Part shown: positions 8,312 to 16,085 of the stretch, one piece after another
How positions within the stretch are numbered: the first letter of the stretch is position 1
Layout: every line of letters begins with the position of its first letter
Assembly (NCBI RefSeq): GCF_030581005.1
Contig: NZ_JAUQSX010000016.1
Span: 1-64,000, forward strand
DNA: 64,000 bases
Origin: Hymenobacter mellowenesis
GTDB lineage: Bacteria; Bacteroidota; Bacteroidia; Cytophagales; Hymenobacteraceae
Direction: 5' to 3'
Notes under the pieces: model-generated
Told to the model about the DNA's origin: nothing
Database searches by the model: none
Seen by the model: only the letters and a program-made list of their open reading frames with translations
Made by a program: the position numbers and the translations under genes

Positions 8312-10573
8312 TTATTGCTTGAGCAGGCGGCCAGTGCGCAGGTAGCCGTCTTCGTCGCGCATCTGAATCAGGTACAAGCCGGGCTTCACGTCTTTCAAGT
8401 TGAAAGACTGGTTGGTGAAGCCGGTTTTCAGCAGGGCGCCCGTGATGGAGTAGAGCGCAAACGGTCGGTTACTCTTCCAGGCCACTGTCACTTCATCGGC
8501 TGCCGGGTTCGGGAATACTTTAACAGCCAGCTCATCCTGCTGGGCGCGGGTGCCCAGGGTGCCCGCGTAGGCGGTGCTCATGTAGTAGAGGTTGGCGGTG
8601 GTGCCTTTGGCAATCTGGTGCACGCCGGCCGGCAGCGTCATGGTGTACAGGCCGCCGCTCACCGTCTGGTTGGTGTTGTCGATGCGAACCGTGCCGCTGA
8701 AGGCCGTATTGAACACCAGCGTGAGCGTGGCGCTGGCGGTGGTGGTGAAGGCGATGTTGGTCGACGACTCCAGTTTCAGGCACTGCGTCAGGGTCAGGCC
8801 GTTGTAGGTCGTCGTGCCCTGCGAAGTCGACAGGTTGCCGGTGATGGTGTAGAACGTGCTGGTGAGGCCGGCCGTGGTGAAGTTGTGCACCATGCCGGAA
8901 GTGCTACCGCCGCCGCCGGGATTCGGGGGCGTCACGGGGGGCGCGGCGGCATCGCCCTGCACCGACACCAGGCCGGTGGCGTAGTTCACCAGCGCCGTTT
9001 GCAGCGGGGTGTTCACGGTGGAAGAGGCGTCGTCCACGGCGTTGTTGAAGGTCCACTGGAAGTCGCCGCCCTTCACGCGGCCCGCGTACAGCACCGCGTT
9101 ATCGCGGCCCGCGGTGGGGCTGTCGGGCGTGTAGGTGTACATGATGGCCGGGTTGGTGTCGAAGTTGTTGTAGGCGTTGGCGCCGTAGGCCGACGTCACG
9201 GTGCTGGGAATGGTCTGGCTGCGGCTGGTCACCACGTAAGCATCAAAGTCGACCGTGGAACGGGGAAAACCGGTGGCGCCGTAGGGCACGAAGCGCAGCT
9301 GGCCGGTCATGAAGTTGTCGAACGCCTTGATGGTGCCGCCGTCCTCGTTCGAGAAGATGGGCATCGTGGTGTAGTTGTTCGTCTGCGTGGCGGGGTTGAA
9401 CACGTCCGTGCCCTGCATCGAGGTCAGCATCGGGTACTTGCAGTTGCGGAAGTAATTGCCTTCCATAAACACCGAGGAGCCTTCCGTGGAGCCGGCGCCG
9501 TACTTCGAGTTGCCGTCGTAGTAGTTGTTGAACACGTGGGCCGAGTAGAAACGCACCCGCGGGTGGCGCGAATCGGAGTGGTCGTACCAGTTGTGGTGGT
9601 AGGTGATGTACAGGTTTTGTGTGGTGTTTTCGCTCAGGCCGAGCAGGTTCGACTTGCCCGTATCCCAGAAGTGGTTGTAGGAGAACGTGACGTAGGTCGA
9701 GCGTTTGCAGTCCAGCGCGCCGTCGCCCTTCACCTGGTCGGGGTCGGAGCCGGCGTGGCCGTAGAAAAAGTCGGAGTTGTGCACCCAGATGTAGTCGTTG
9801 TCCTGCTGCAGGCCGATGTTGTCGCCCTCGTCGGAGTCGCAGTTCATCGTGCCGATGTTGCGAATTTCCACGTTGGAGGCATTTTTCACGCGAATGCCCC
9901 AGCCATCGGCCACGGCGTCGTTGCCCACGCCTTCGAGGGTGATGGCTCCGGTAGCGAAATTATTGTTCTCAATCACCAGGTCGCCGGCCAGCAGGTAGCT
10001 CGGGTCGGTAATCTGGCCCACTAAGCGCACGAGCAGCGGGCGGGCATCGCGGCCCTTCTTGAAGCCGTCGAGAATGGTTTGCAGGCCCACGCAGGGGTTG
10101 GTGGTGGCCCCGGTCACGTTGAGCGAAACGGTGTTTTTGGAGTTCTGGGTAATGTAGAGGATGACGGCGTTGGCTTTCACAGTGCCGTTGGCGTTGTAGG
10201 CGCCCGGCACGCGGCCGTTGCTGAAGGCAAAACCGGTCCGGTCCTGGGCCCGCACCGTGAGGGAGGTGGTCACGGTGCCCGTGCCCTCTACCCCGCCCAC
10301 CACGGGCGCTATTTTGAGGGTGTAGGCGCCGGGCGCCAGGCCCAGGGCATCGGCCCGGTAAAAGGCGCCGTAGTTGCGGATGAGCTGGTCGTCGAGCTTC
10401 TGGTTGACGAGGCCGCCGCCGGTGTAGTACACGTTGTAGCTCTGGGCCGTGGCAAGGGGCTGCCAGCGCACATAAGCCGTTTCGAGCCAGCCGGTCGATT
10501 CGAGGATGTTTACGGTCTGAGCGCGCAGCGCCAGCGGCAGCAGCAACAAGAGTAAAGAGAGCAGTCGCTTCAT
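8312..10573 (-). CDS. Secreted pectate lyase (PL1 family) with T9SS type A sorting domain
   Basis: A 753-residue protein. The start at 10573 gives a clear signal peptide (MKRLLSLLLLLLPLALRAQ). A fibronectin-like segment (about residues 20-115) precedes a right-handed beta-helix of the PL1/PelB type. Diagnostic pieces are SNVEIRNIG, IWVHNSDFF, DGALDCKRSTYVTFSYNHF and HHNWYDHSDSRHPRVRF, the last holding the expected catalytic Arg region. A linker with PPVTPPNPGGGGS leads to a beta-sandwich. The final ~75 residues (VKVFPNPAADEV, PGLYLIQM) are a T9SS signal. It should cleave polygalacturonate outside the cell by beta-elimination. The gene is single, with a long palindrome 120 bases upstream of its start. 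Confidence 0.92.
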   Translation of the reverse strand: MKRLLSLLLLLLPLALRAQTVNILESTGWLETAYVRWQPLATAQSYNVYYTGGGLVNQKLDDQLIRNYGAFYRADALGLAPGAYTLKIAPVVGGVEGTGTVTTSLTVRAQDRTGFAFSNGRVPGAYNANGTVKANAVILYITQNSKNTVSLNVTGATTNPCVGLQTILDGFKKGRDARPLLVRLVGQITDPSYLLAGDLVIENNNFATGAITLEGVGNDAVADGWGIRVKNASNVEIRNIGTMNCDSDEGDNIGLQQDNDYIWVHNSDFFYGHAGSDPDQVKGDGALDCKRSTYVTFSYNHFWDTGKSNLLGLSENTTQNLYITYHHNWYDHSDSRHPRVRFYSAHVFNNYYDGNSKYGAGSTEGSSVFMEGNYFRNCKYPMLTSMQGTDVFNPATQTNNYTTMPIFSNEDGGTIKAFDNFMTGQLRFVPYGATGFPRSTVDFDAYVVTSRSQTIPSTVTSAYGANAYNNFDTNPAIMYTYTPDSPTAGRDNAVLYAGRVKGGDFQWTFNNAVDDASSTVNTPLQTALVNYATGLVSVQGDAAAPPVTPPNPGGGGSTSGMVHNFTTAGLTSTFYTITGNLSTSQGTTTYNGLTLTQCLKLESSTNIAFTTTASATLTLVFNTAFSGTVRIDNTNQTVSGGLYTMTLPAGVHQIAKGTTANLYYMSTAYAGTLGTRAQQDELAVKVFPNPAADEVTVAWKSNRPFALYSITGALLKTGFTNQSFNLKDVKPGLYLIQMRDEDGYLRTGRLLKQ

Positions 10574-10692
10574 AGGAGGGGGAATTTTGGATGGGTAGCG
10601 GCAAATGCCACCGGGAGAACGGGTTCCTACAAACCTACCGCTAAGCTTCAGCAAATGAGCATGTAAAAAGCAAGGGGCATCTATAAACTTAT

Positions 10693-10728
10693 GCAAACGA
10701 TGCCGGCATCGTTGCCGGCATCGTTTGC
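10693..10728. promoter_or_regulatory. Perfect 15-bp inverted repeat, possible operator
   Basis: Arms gcaaacgatgccggc and gccggcatcgtttgc are separated by six bases, and the left arm itself overlaps the palindrome gatgccggcatc. No T-run follows, so it does not look like a terminator. It lies 120 bases upstream of the pectate lyase start and 50 bases before the HNH pseudogene. It may bind a repressor or be a remnant recombination site. Confidence 0.45.
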
Positions 10729-10780
10729 GCAACTAAATACTTTCGGGACACCGCGCCTACTTCCCGCGTAAACAGGCAAT

Positions 10781-11169
10781 TTGGCGCGACTACAGAGGCA
10801 GTGGCTGCCGGAGCAGCGCGGCTGCGGCGTGTTCAAGCGCGTGGGGCTCGAAGCTTACGAATACACCTGCGCCGTGTCGGGCCTCAAGCTGCTCAGCACC
10901 CACAGCAGCCCCGTGCCCCTGCTCGACGCCTGCCACATCGTGCCCTGGGCCGTGAGCCACGACGACACCATGTCGAACGGCCTCGCCCTCTGCCCCAACC
11001 TGCACCGCGCCTTCAACCGCCACCTATTCTAGATTGACGCCGACTACCGTGTGTGCCTATCTGACGACTTCGGCGAACTCAGCGGCGGCGACTACGGCGT
11101 GCGCCGCTTCGAGGGTCAGGAGCTGCAGCTACCCCGCCGGCCGGGGCGGTGGGCGGGGCGGGATAACCC
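10781..11169 (+). pseudogene. HNH_2-type endonuclease pseudogene (tail copy A)
   Basis: The reading frame encodes the core of a PF13391-like HNH nuclease: CAVSGLKLL, then LLDACHIVPW, HDDTMSNGLALCPNLHRAF and NRHLF. A TAG stop at 11030-11032 interrupts it, but the same frame continues with IDADYRV and FGELSGGDYG to about 11169. In tail copy C (13387) the aligned codon is TGG, so the stop is probably a Trp-to-amber change. The 5' part is also missing: an in-frame TAA lies at 10769, and the only initiation codon nearby is a TTG. It was once a restriction-like or homing-like nuclease and is now almost certainly inactive. The tail runs in frame into the hydrolase gene that follows. Confidence 0.8.
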
Positions 11170-11236
11170 GGCAGCCCAACGAAACCAAGTCCCTCAAATC
11201 AATGAGCAAGCGGGGCTTAGCACCGTTATTTACGGC

Positions 11237-12082
11237 ATGCGAAATCACCGAAGCCTCCTGACTGCCAGCGCCTCGCTGCTTGCCTCGCTTGCCCTGACCA
11301 GCTGCCAGCCCCAGACCGACCAAACCCGCGCGGCCTCCGAAGCCTCCGGCCCAGGCCAGTGGCTGGGGGCTACCGGCCACCAGCTATGGGCGCAGGTTTA
11401 CCCCAGCGCGAAACGCAGCGCCCACCCCACGCTGCTCCTCGTGCTGCACGGCGACGCCCCCTTCAACAAGCCCGAATACCAGTACACCGTGGCCCGGCAG
11501 GCCGCCCAGGCCAATGCCGACGTGGTGGCCGTGGCCCTGCTGCGCCCCGGCTACACCGACCCCGCCGGGCACCAGTCCGACGGGGAGCGCGGCGAAACCA
11601 CCGGCGACAACTACACCCCCGCCGTCATCGACGCTATTGCAGCGGCCCTCGACACGCTCCGGGCCCGCTACCACGCCGGGCGGGTGGTGGTGGCCGGCCA
11701 CTCCGGCGGGGCCGCCATCACGGCCGACCTGCTCGGCCGCCACCCCGGCCGGGTCGACGCGGCGCTGCTGGCCGCCTGCCCCTGCAACGTAGCCGCCTGG
11801 CGCACCCACATGAAACGCCACACCGGCGGCGGGGCCATCTGGGACCAGCCCGTGGCCAGCGTGTCGCCGGAGCAAGTCGTGGCCCGCATCCCGGCTACCA
11901 CGCGGGTGGCGCTGCTCGTGGGCACCGCCGATTCCATTGCCCCCAAAGGGCTAACCGAAGATTATTACCGTCGGCTGCAGCGGCAAGGCATCCCGGCCAC
12001 CCTGCACGAACTGCCGGGGCTTGGCCACGAAATTTTTCTGGGCAAAGCCGTCCAACAAGAACTCAAAGGCCTTTTGCACTGA
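11237..12082 (+). CDS. Alpha/beta-hydrolase lipoprotein
   Basis: A 281-residue predicted lipoprotein. The ATG at 11237 was chosen over upstream in-frame codons because it starts a signal peptide with lipobox LTSC (Cys23); the upstream codons are the HNH tail remnant. The nucleophile elbow is GHSGG, the acid is probably the Asp of GTADSIAPKG, and the catalytic His is in GLGHEIFL. An oxyanion-side LVLHGDAPF motif lies near residue 70. It is likely an esterase or peptidase anchored in a membrane; the substrate is unknown. It lies between two HNH-tail copies and ends 23 bases before the second, so it is part of the accessory patch. Confidence 0.75.
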   Translation: MRNHRSLLTASASLLASLALTSCQPQTDQTRAASEASGPGQWLGATGHQLWAQVYPSAKRSAHPTLLLVLHGDAPFNKPEYQYTVARQAAQANADVVAVALLRPGYTDPAGHQSDGERGETTGDNYTPAVIDAIAAALDTLRARYHAGRVVVAGHSGGAAITADLLGRHPGRVDAALLAACPCNVAAWRTHMKRHTGGGAIWDQPVASVSPEQVVARIPATTRVALLVGTADSIAPKGLTEDYYRRLQRQGIPATLHELPGLGHEIFLGKAVQQELKGLLH

Positions 12083-12105
12083 GGGAGCAGTAGCGCGAAA
12101 CCGGC

Positions 12106-12195
12106 GGCGTGTGCCGCTTCACGGGGCAGGCGCTGAGGTGGCTCCAGCGGCCGGGGTAGTGGCCGGGGCGGGGGAATCTGAGGGCGCAGGCGAGA
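12106..12195 (+). pseudogene. HNH nuclease 3' tail, orphan copy B
   Basis: Read in frame from 12106 it gives GVCRFTGQALRW and, after a TAG, WPGRGNLRAQA. This lines up with the tails at 11097 (GVRRFEGQELQL) and 13456 (GIRRFEGQALRL). Only about 30 codons remain, with no nuclease core. It follows the hydrolase stop codon by 23 bases. Confidence 0.75.
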
Positions 12196-12208
12196 ACGAG
12201 CCAACCTC

Positions 12209-12236
12209 TGTAAAGAAAAGACCAGTTTCTTTTACA
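12209..12236. promoter_or_regulatory. Operator-like palindrome 1 upstream of the Fic gene
   Basis: Half-site tgtaaagaaa, a 7-base spacer, then tttcttttaca: an imperfect inverted repeat with one extra T on the right. It shares its half-site with palindrome 2, 42 bases downstream. Confidence 0.6.
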
Positions 12237-12249
12237 TATACCAAGACCC

Positions 12250-12280
12250 TTTGTAAAGAAAAATCAAGTTTCTTTACAAA
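12250..12280. promoter_or_regulatory. Operator-like palindrome 2 upstream of the Fic gene
   Basis: A perfect 12-bp inverted repeat, tttgtaaagaaa and tttctttacaaa, with a 7-base spacer. It ends 32 bases before the Fic start codon. Two copies of the same site suggest cooperative binding, plausibly by the Fic protein's own C-terminal winged helix. Confidence 0.65.
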
Positions 12281-12312
12281 GCTGGAGCCCCCATCCCTCT
12301 GGCAGCTCCTTA

Positions 12313-13377
12313 ATGCAGGCTATTTGGCAACCATCTTCGCTCCCGCCCATTGACGAGTTGGAGACGCGAGCCGTATTGAAAAAGCTGCCGGGCGCTCACA
12401 GCGCCCTCGCGGAGCTCAAGGGCTTGGTTTCGGCCATTCCCAACGAGAGCATTCTGCTGGACACGCTGCCCTTGCAGGAAGCAAAAGACAGCTCCGCCAT
12501 TGAAAACATCATTACTACCCACGACGAACTGTATAACGCCGAACTGCATCTGGGCGAGACGCAAGCCGCCAAAGAGGTGCAACGGTACGCGTCAGCGCTG
12601 CGGCTGGGCACCAGGCTGGTGAAACAGTTCGGCTTCCTAAGCACCAATCACATTGCGCAAATACAGGAAGAACTAAAGCGCGACCAGGGAGGCTACCGCA
12701 AGCAGCCCGGCACCAAGCTCACGAACCAACGCGGCGAAGTCGTGTACACCCCGCCGCAAGATTCGACCGTCATCCTGGACTTAATGGCCAACCTGGAACA
12801 GTACCTCAACGGCGACTCCCTCCACGATGTCGACCCCTTGGTGAAAATGGCCGTGCTGCACTTTCAATTTGAAAGCATCCACCCGTTTTATGATGGCAAC
12901 GGACGCACGGGGCGGATTCTCAATATTCTGTATCTGGTGCTGAAAGGCCTGCTCGATATCCCGGTGCTCTATCTCAGCCGGTTCATTACGCACCACAAAG
13001 CCGACTACTACCACCACCTGCAAGCCGTGCGCGACACCGGCGCGTGGGAGCCTTGGCTGCTGTACATGCTCACCGGCGTAGAAGAGACGGCCCGCGAGAG
13101 CATCGTGCTGATTCGGGAGATGCGCGAGCTTATGCAAGCCACCCGGGAACGGCTGCGCCCCTATAAATTCTACAGCCAGGACCTGCTCAATAACCTGTTC
13201 CGGCATCCCTATACCCGCATCGAGTTCTTGCAGCAGGAGCTGAACGTGAGCCGACCCACGGCCGCCAGCTACCTCAACCAACTGGCCAAAGACGGCATTC
13301 TCACCAAGCACAAACAGGTAACGTCTCATTACTACGTCAATCAGCCGCTATTTGAGCTGCTGTCGCGGCTGGGGTAG
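12313..13377 (+). CDS. Fic family AMP-transferase with inhibitory helix and C-terminal winged helix
   Basis: A 354-residue cytosolic protein. Fic proteins transfer AMP, or another nucleotide monophosphate, from a nucleotide onto Ser, Thr or Tyr of target proteins. The catalytic motif HPFYDGNGRTGR is intact, with His190. An N-terminal inhibitory motif of the (S/T)xxxE(G/N) type is present as SSAIEN, residues 60-65, with Glu64 expected to block ATP; this makes it a class II, self-inhibited Fic. Residues ~285-354 (LNVSRPTAASYLNQLAKDGIL) form a winged helix-turn-helix typical of bacterial Fic regulators. Two palindromes upstream look like its operators. The stop codon lies nine bases before another HNH-tail copy. 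Codon use looks less GC-rich than the flanking T9SS genes. Confidence 0.93.
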   Translation: MQAIWQPSSLPPIDELETRAVLKKLPGAHSALAELKGLVSAIPNESILLDTLPLQEAKDSSAIENIITTHDELYNAELHLGETQAAKEVQRYASALRLGTRLVKQFGFLSTNHIAQIQEELKRDQGGYRKQPGTKLTNQRGEVVYTPPQDSTVILDLMANLEQYLNGDSLHDVDPLVKMAVLHFQFESIHPFYDGNGRTGRILNILYLVLKGLLDIPVLYLSRFITHHKADYYHHLQAVRDTGAWEPWLLYMLTGVEETARESIVLIREMRELMQATRERLRPYKFYSQDLLNNLFRHPYTRIEFLQQELNVSRPTAASYLNQLAKDGILTKHKQVTSHYYVNQPLFELLSRLG

Positions 13378-13386
13378 CCGTTGCGC

Positions 13387-13540
13387 TGGATTGACGCCGA
13401 CTACCGCGTGCGCGTGGCCGACGATTTAGGCGAGCTCAGCGGGGCCGACTACGGCATCCGCCGCTTCGAGGGGCAGGCGCTGCGGCTACCCCCGCGGCCA
13501 GAGTGGTGGCCGGGGCGGGAGAATCGGAGGGCGCAGGGGG
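13387..13540 (+). pseudogene. HNH nuclease 3' tail, orphan copy C
   Basis: In frame it reads WIDADYRVRVADDLGELSG, ADYGIRRFEGQALRL and WWPGREN, the closest match to the tail of the pseudogene at 10781. About 50 codons survive without a stop codon but also without the nuclease core. It begins nine bases after the Fic stop codon. The first matching codon is TGG, exactly where copy A has TAG. Confidence 0.8.
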
Positions 13541-13610
13541 GCTACAGCCTACTTAACGCAACTGTTCAACTCTCTTTGATGCGTTTTAAATTGCGTTATT
13601 GCATCTGCCT

Positions 13611-14057
13611 ATGAAACGCTCGTGGACTCCTATTTCGCCCAGCGGCTTCCATCCGCTCACCGAAGCAGAACTGGCGGCCTACTTTGTCGATGACTTCGAG
13701 GCTCAATACCAGCCCGGCCGGCGCTACCTGCTGGGCCGGCTGGCGGCCTACCTGCACGACCTGGCCGCGCTGGGCCTGACGATGGAAATCTGGCTCGACG
13801 GCTCGTTCACCACCCGCTGCCCCGAGCCGAATGACATTGACCTCGTGGTACTGCTTTCGTACCGGGAAGTAGCCCGGCTGGCTCATGCCGAGCAAATACG
13901 CCTCAGTTTTTTGCTCAATGAGCGCCTACGCATCCGCTACGCCTGCGACGTATACCACGCCGACATCGGCGACGCCGCCGAACGCCACCGCTGGACCCAG
14001 CAGTTCGCAACCAACCACGACAACACGCCCAAAGGCATTTTTACCCTCACCCTTTAA
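13611..14057 (+). CDS. DUF6932-like nucleotidyltransferase-fold protein
   Basis: A 148-residue cytosolic protein. The start at 13611 (MKRSWTPIS) was preferred to 13599 because it matches the expected short N-terminus before the conserved FHPLTEAEL segment; this is not decisive. Residues ~60-85 contain WLDGSFTTR followed by PNDIDLVV, the GS...DxD pattern of the Pol-beta/MNT nucleotidyltransferase fold, in the arrangement of DUF6932 proteins. The third metal ligand could be the Asp of ACDVYHAD. The reaction is unknown; related folds transfer nucleotides to proteins, drugs or RNA. It is almost certainly co-transcribed with the next gene, 12 bases downstream, and lies at the edge of the accessory patch. 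Confidence 0.7.
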   Translation: MKRSWTPISPSGFHPLTEAELAAYFVDDFEAQYQPGRRYLLGRLAAYLHDLAALGLTMEIWLDGSFTTRCPEPNDIDLVVLLSYREVARLAHAEQIRLSFLLNERLRIRYACDVYHADIGDAAERHRWTQQFATNHDNTPKGIFTLTL

Positions 14058-14069
14058 CGCGCCTTTCGC

Positions 14070-15032
14070 ATGAGCAGCATCGCCCATCTGCAAGCCCTTC
14101 GGGAGGCAGCCCTGGCCCAGGCGCAGGAGCACGAGCTACTAGCAGACCAATCGCCGGACAACGTGTTTTATCGCCTCACTTACCGGCAGGCCAAAGAGCG
14201 CAGCGATAACCTGACGGCCGAAATCATCGAATTGCAGCGGCAGCGCGAAAAGGAGATTGTTGAAGTCCGCCTCGTTGGTAAAACGGCCAGCCGGGGCACC
14301 TTGCCCCTGGATGCGCTGGCGGTCATCGCCAGTTCATTTTCTGATACCGTGCAGCGCATCTCCCGTTACTCCGTGGCTGGCACCCGGCAAAGCAAAATGC
14401 TGGAGGCCGATGTGCGGCGGCGCCTCGATTTGCGCTTGGCTAGCGTGGCACCGGGTTCTACTCGCCTATTCATTTCCGGCCAAACCAGCCCCGACCTGTT
14501 TGGCTACAGCCTCCTCACCCAAACCCTTGACCATACGTTCGACTTGTTAGCTGCCGAAGCGCCCGTGGCCGTACTCGACCAGGTTTCGGCAGTGGGGCAT
14601 CACAGCGTAGTGGCATTGCAGCGCTATCTGCGGGGCTTGCACAACTTTGGCCTTGAAGCCGAAATGAGTTGGGATACCCCAGCGCACAGCTACCGTACCT
14701 GGTATGGAGACAAAAGCCGCCTAGTTTCGCTCAGCAGCATGTTGGGCCGTCTTACCCAAGAGGCCCCCGTCACTTTTTCCTTCACTGGCATTGTTATTAG
14801 TTTGAGCTTAAAAGGCGTGGTTGAAATAGAAGAAAATAGGCAGGGACGCATTGTAGCGCGCTATTTCGATGTTCTCCTGCCGTCCATTCAGCGGCTGCAC
14901 GTTGGGCAAGAATGCAGTGGCACGATGGTAAAGCAAACTGTAGTTCATACCACCACTGGGCTGCGCAAGTCCAGCTTCGTGCTGGGTAACATTGTCCCTC
15001 GAGAAGAAAATCAGTATACAGTACTCATATAG
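14070..15032 (+). CDS. Uncharacterised partner of the nucleotidyltransferase
   Basis: I do not recognise a named family for this 320-residue cytosolic protein. Residues 1-65 look like a long amphipathic helix or coiled coil (QALREAALAQAQEHE, AEIIELQRQREKE). The rest appears alpha/beta with repeated strand phrases such as VEVRLVGKTASRG, GSTRLFISGQT and VTFSFTGIVISLSLKG. There is no signal peptide, membrane segment or catalytic motif that I can name. Spacing of 12 bases from the DUF6932-like gene and a shared terminator at 15041 indicate a two-gene operon. A toxin-antitoxin or defence role is possible from the pairing and location, but nothing in this protein proves it. Confidence 0.65.
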   Translation: MSSIAHLQALREAALAQAQEHELLADQSPDNVFYRLTYRQAKERSDNLTAEIIELQRQREKEIVEVRLVGKTASRGTLPLDALAVIASSFSDTVQRISRYSVAGTRQSKMLEADVRRRLDLRLASVAPGSTRLFISGQTSPDLFGYSLLTQTLDHTFDLLAAEAPVAVLDQVSAVGHHSVVALQRYLRGLHNFGLEAEMSWDTPAHSYRTWYGDKSRLVSLSSMLGRLTQEAPVTFSFTGIVISLSLKGVVEIEENRQGRIVARYFDVLLPSIQRLHVGQECSGTMVKQTVVHTTTGLRKSSFVLGNIVPREENQYTVLI

Positions 15033-15040
15033 TAGCAACA

Positions 15041-15078
15041 AAAGAAGCCCCGGCCGCACACGCAGCCGGGGCTTCTTT
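15041..15078. terminator. Bidirectional terminator between convergent genes
   Basis: A perfect 14-bp stem aaagaagccccggc / gccggggcttcttt with a 10-base loop. It serves the operon ending at 15032 on the plus strand and the barrel gene ending at 15107 on the minus strand. Confidence 0.88.
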
Positions 15079-15106
15079 CGCGGCTGCCCAACCGGGCCGG
15101 ACGGCC

Positions 15107-15715
15107 TCAGTCGCGCCGGCCCACCATGGCCGACAGGTAGAGCTGAAACGCCAAGTTGCGGGCCGTGTCGTCGGCCGTGGCTCCTTTGACCACGTGCCGG
15201 AGCCCGCCGTTGGCGCGCAGGCCCAGGCCCAGCCCATTGGCTAGCTGGTAGCCGAAGCCGGCGGCGTACCCCACGTCGAAGGGAGGGTAGCTGCCGGCAA
15301 AGTCGGAGGTGACGCGCGCCAGCGGCTTACGGGTGTCGATGCTGGCTTCCGAGCCGGCCAGGTAGCCCACCTGCAGGCCGGCTTCGACGAACAGGCCGCC
15401 GACGCCGGTGGCCAGGCGCAGCAGCACGGGCACGTCCACGTAGCTGAGCCGGATGCGGGTGCTGCTGTTCTCTTCGTGGGCGCCTTTCTGCGAATACAGC
15501 ACCTCGGGCTGGAGCGAAAGCCGGTCGTTGAGCGGAATGTTGACGAGCACCCCGCCGTGGAAGCCCCACTTGTAGGCCGCCCCGTCGACGTGCGCGCCCA
15601 CGACCGTGGTGTAGGAAGGACCGCCTTTGAGCCCGAAGCGTACGCCCTGAGCCTGGGCGGTGGGCATACCGATAGCCGTCCCGGCCAGCGTGGCCAGTAG
15701 AAGAAACCGTTTCAT
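15107..15715 (-). CDS. PorT-like outer membrane beta-barrel protein
   Basis: A 202-residue protein starting at 15715, where a signal peptide (MKRFLLLATLAGTA... to AQAQ) begins; the upstream in-frame codons give no sensible N-terminus. The mature part, RFGLKGGPSYTTV then LSLQPEVLYSQKGAH and YVDVPVLLRLATG, is the standard pattern of the eight-stranded outer-membrane beta-barrel (PorT-like, PF13568) family of Bacteroidota. The role is unknown; most members are small structural or sensing barrels. It stands alone with its own terminator at 15041. Confidence 0.85.
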   Translation of the reverse strand: MKRFLLLATLAGTAIGMPTAQAQGVRFGLKGGPSYTTVVGAHVDGAAYKWGFHGGVLVNIPLNDRLSLQPEVLYSQKGAHEENSSTRIRLSYVDVPVLLRLATGVGGLFVEAGLQVGYLAGSEASIDTRKPLARVTSDFAGSYPPFDVGYAAGFGYQLANGLGLGLRANGGLRHVVKGATADDTARNLAFQLYLSAMVGRRD

Positions 15716-16085
15716 AAATTGGGAGGAGATGGGGTGGAATGGAAGGATGGGGCCGCAAGATAGGCGCTGACGAAACGTCCGGCCCGGCGCACAAGCGCGG
15801 ATTTGGCAGCCGGCATTCAAGAAATTCGCAGCTTAATCAACGGGTTCAACGAGTCCAGCGACGGCGAATAAATAAAAGGACATATATCATCCCCCACTCT
15901 TTCCATATCATGCGCTCCGCCTCCCTTTCACCAACCAAGAAGCTTCGGCTACGTGAATGACAGGGGCTTTTTAGGTGACGCTTCACCGCTGTAGATTTCG
16001 CGCTTTCTCCCCATAAAAAAAGCCCCGACCAACCGGCCGGGGCTTTTCAACTTTGAAAGAATAGCTCAGAACAACGCAGCGCCGC
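15716..16085. other. Intergenic region with promoter space and the terminator of the triple-module gene
   Basis: The AT-rich segment 15860-15915 probably carries the promoter of the barrel gene. The right end holds the terminator at 16018. No gene longer than about 16 codons is visible. Confidence 0.5.
16018..16047 (-). terminator. Terminator of the triple-module T9SS gene
   Basis: Stem aaaagcccc / ggggctttt with a 12-base loop. On the minus strand it is followed by a run of T (seven in all), 39 bases past the stop codon. Confidence 0.82.

Noticed and set aside
7814..10024. Plus-strand open frame across sixA and the pectate lyase
   Set aside because: It spans two real minus-strand genes and the terminator between them, and shows only shadow composition.
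11051..11236. Upstream in-frame extension of the hydrolase gene
   Set aside because: It encodes the HNH tail remnant. The lipobox and hydrolase fold start at the ATG at 11237.
10781..15032. Prophage or transposon as carrier of the accessory patch
   Set aside because: No integrase, transposase, phage structural gene, terminal repeat or target duplication could be seen.
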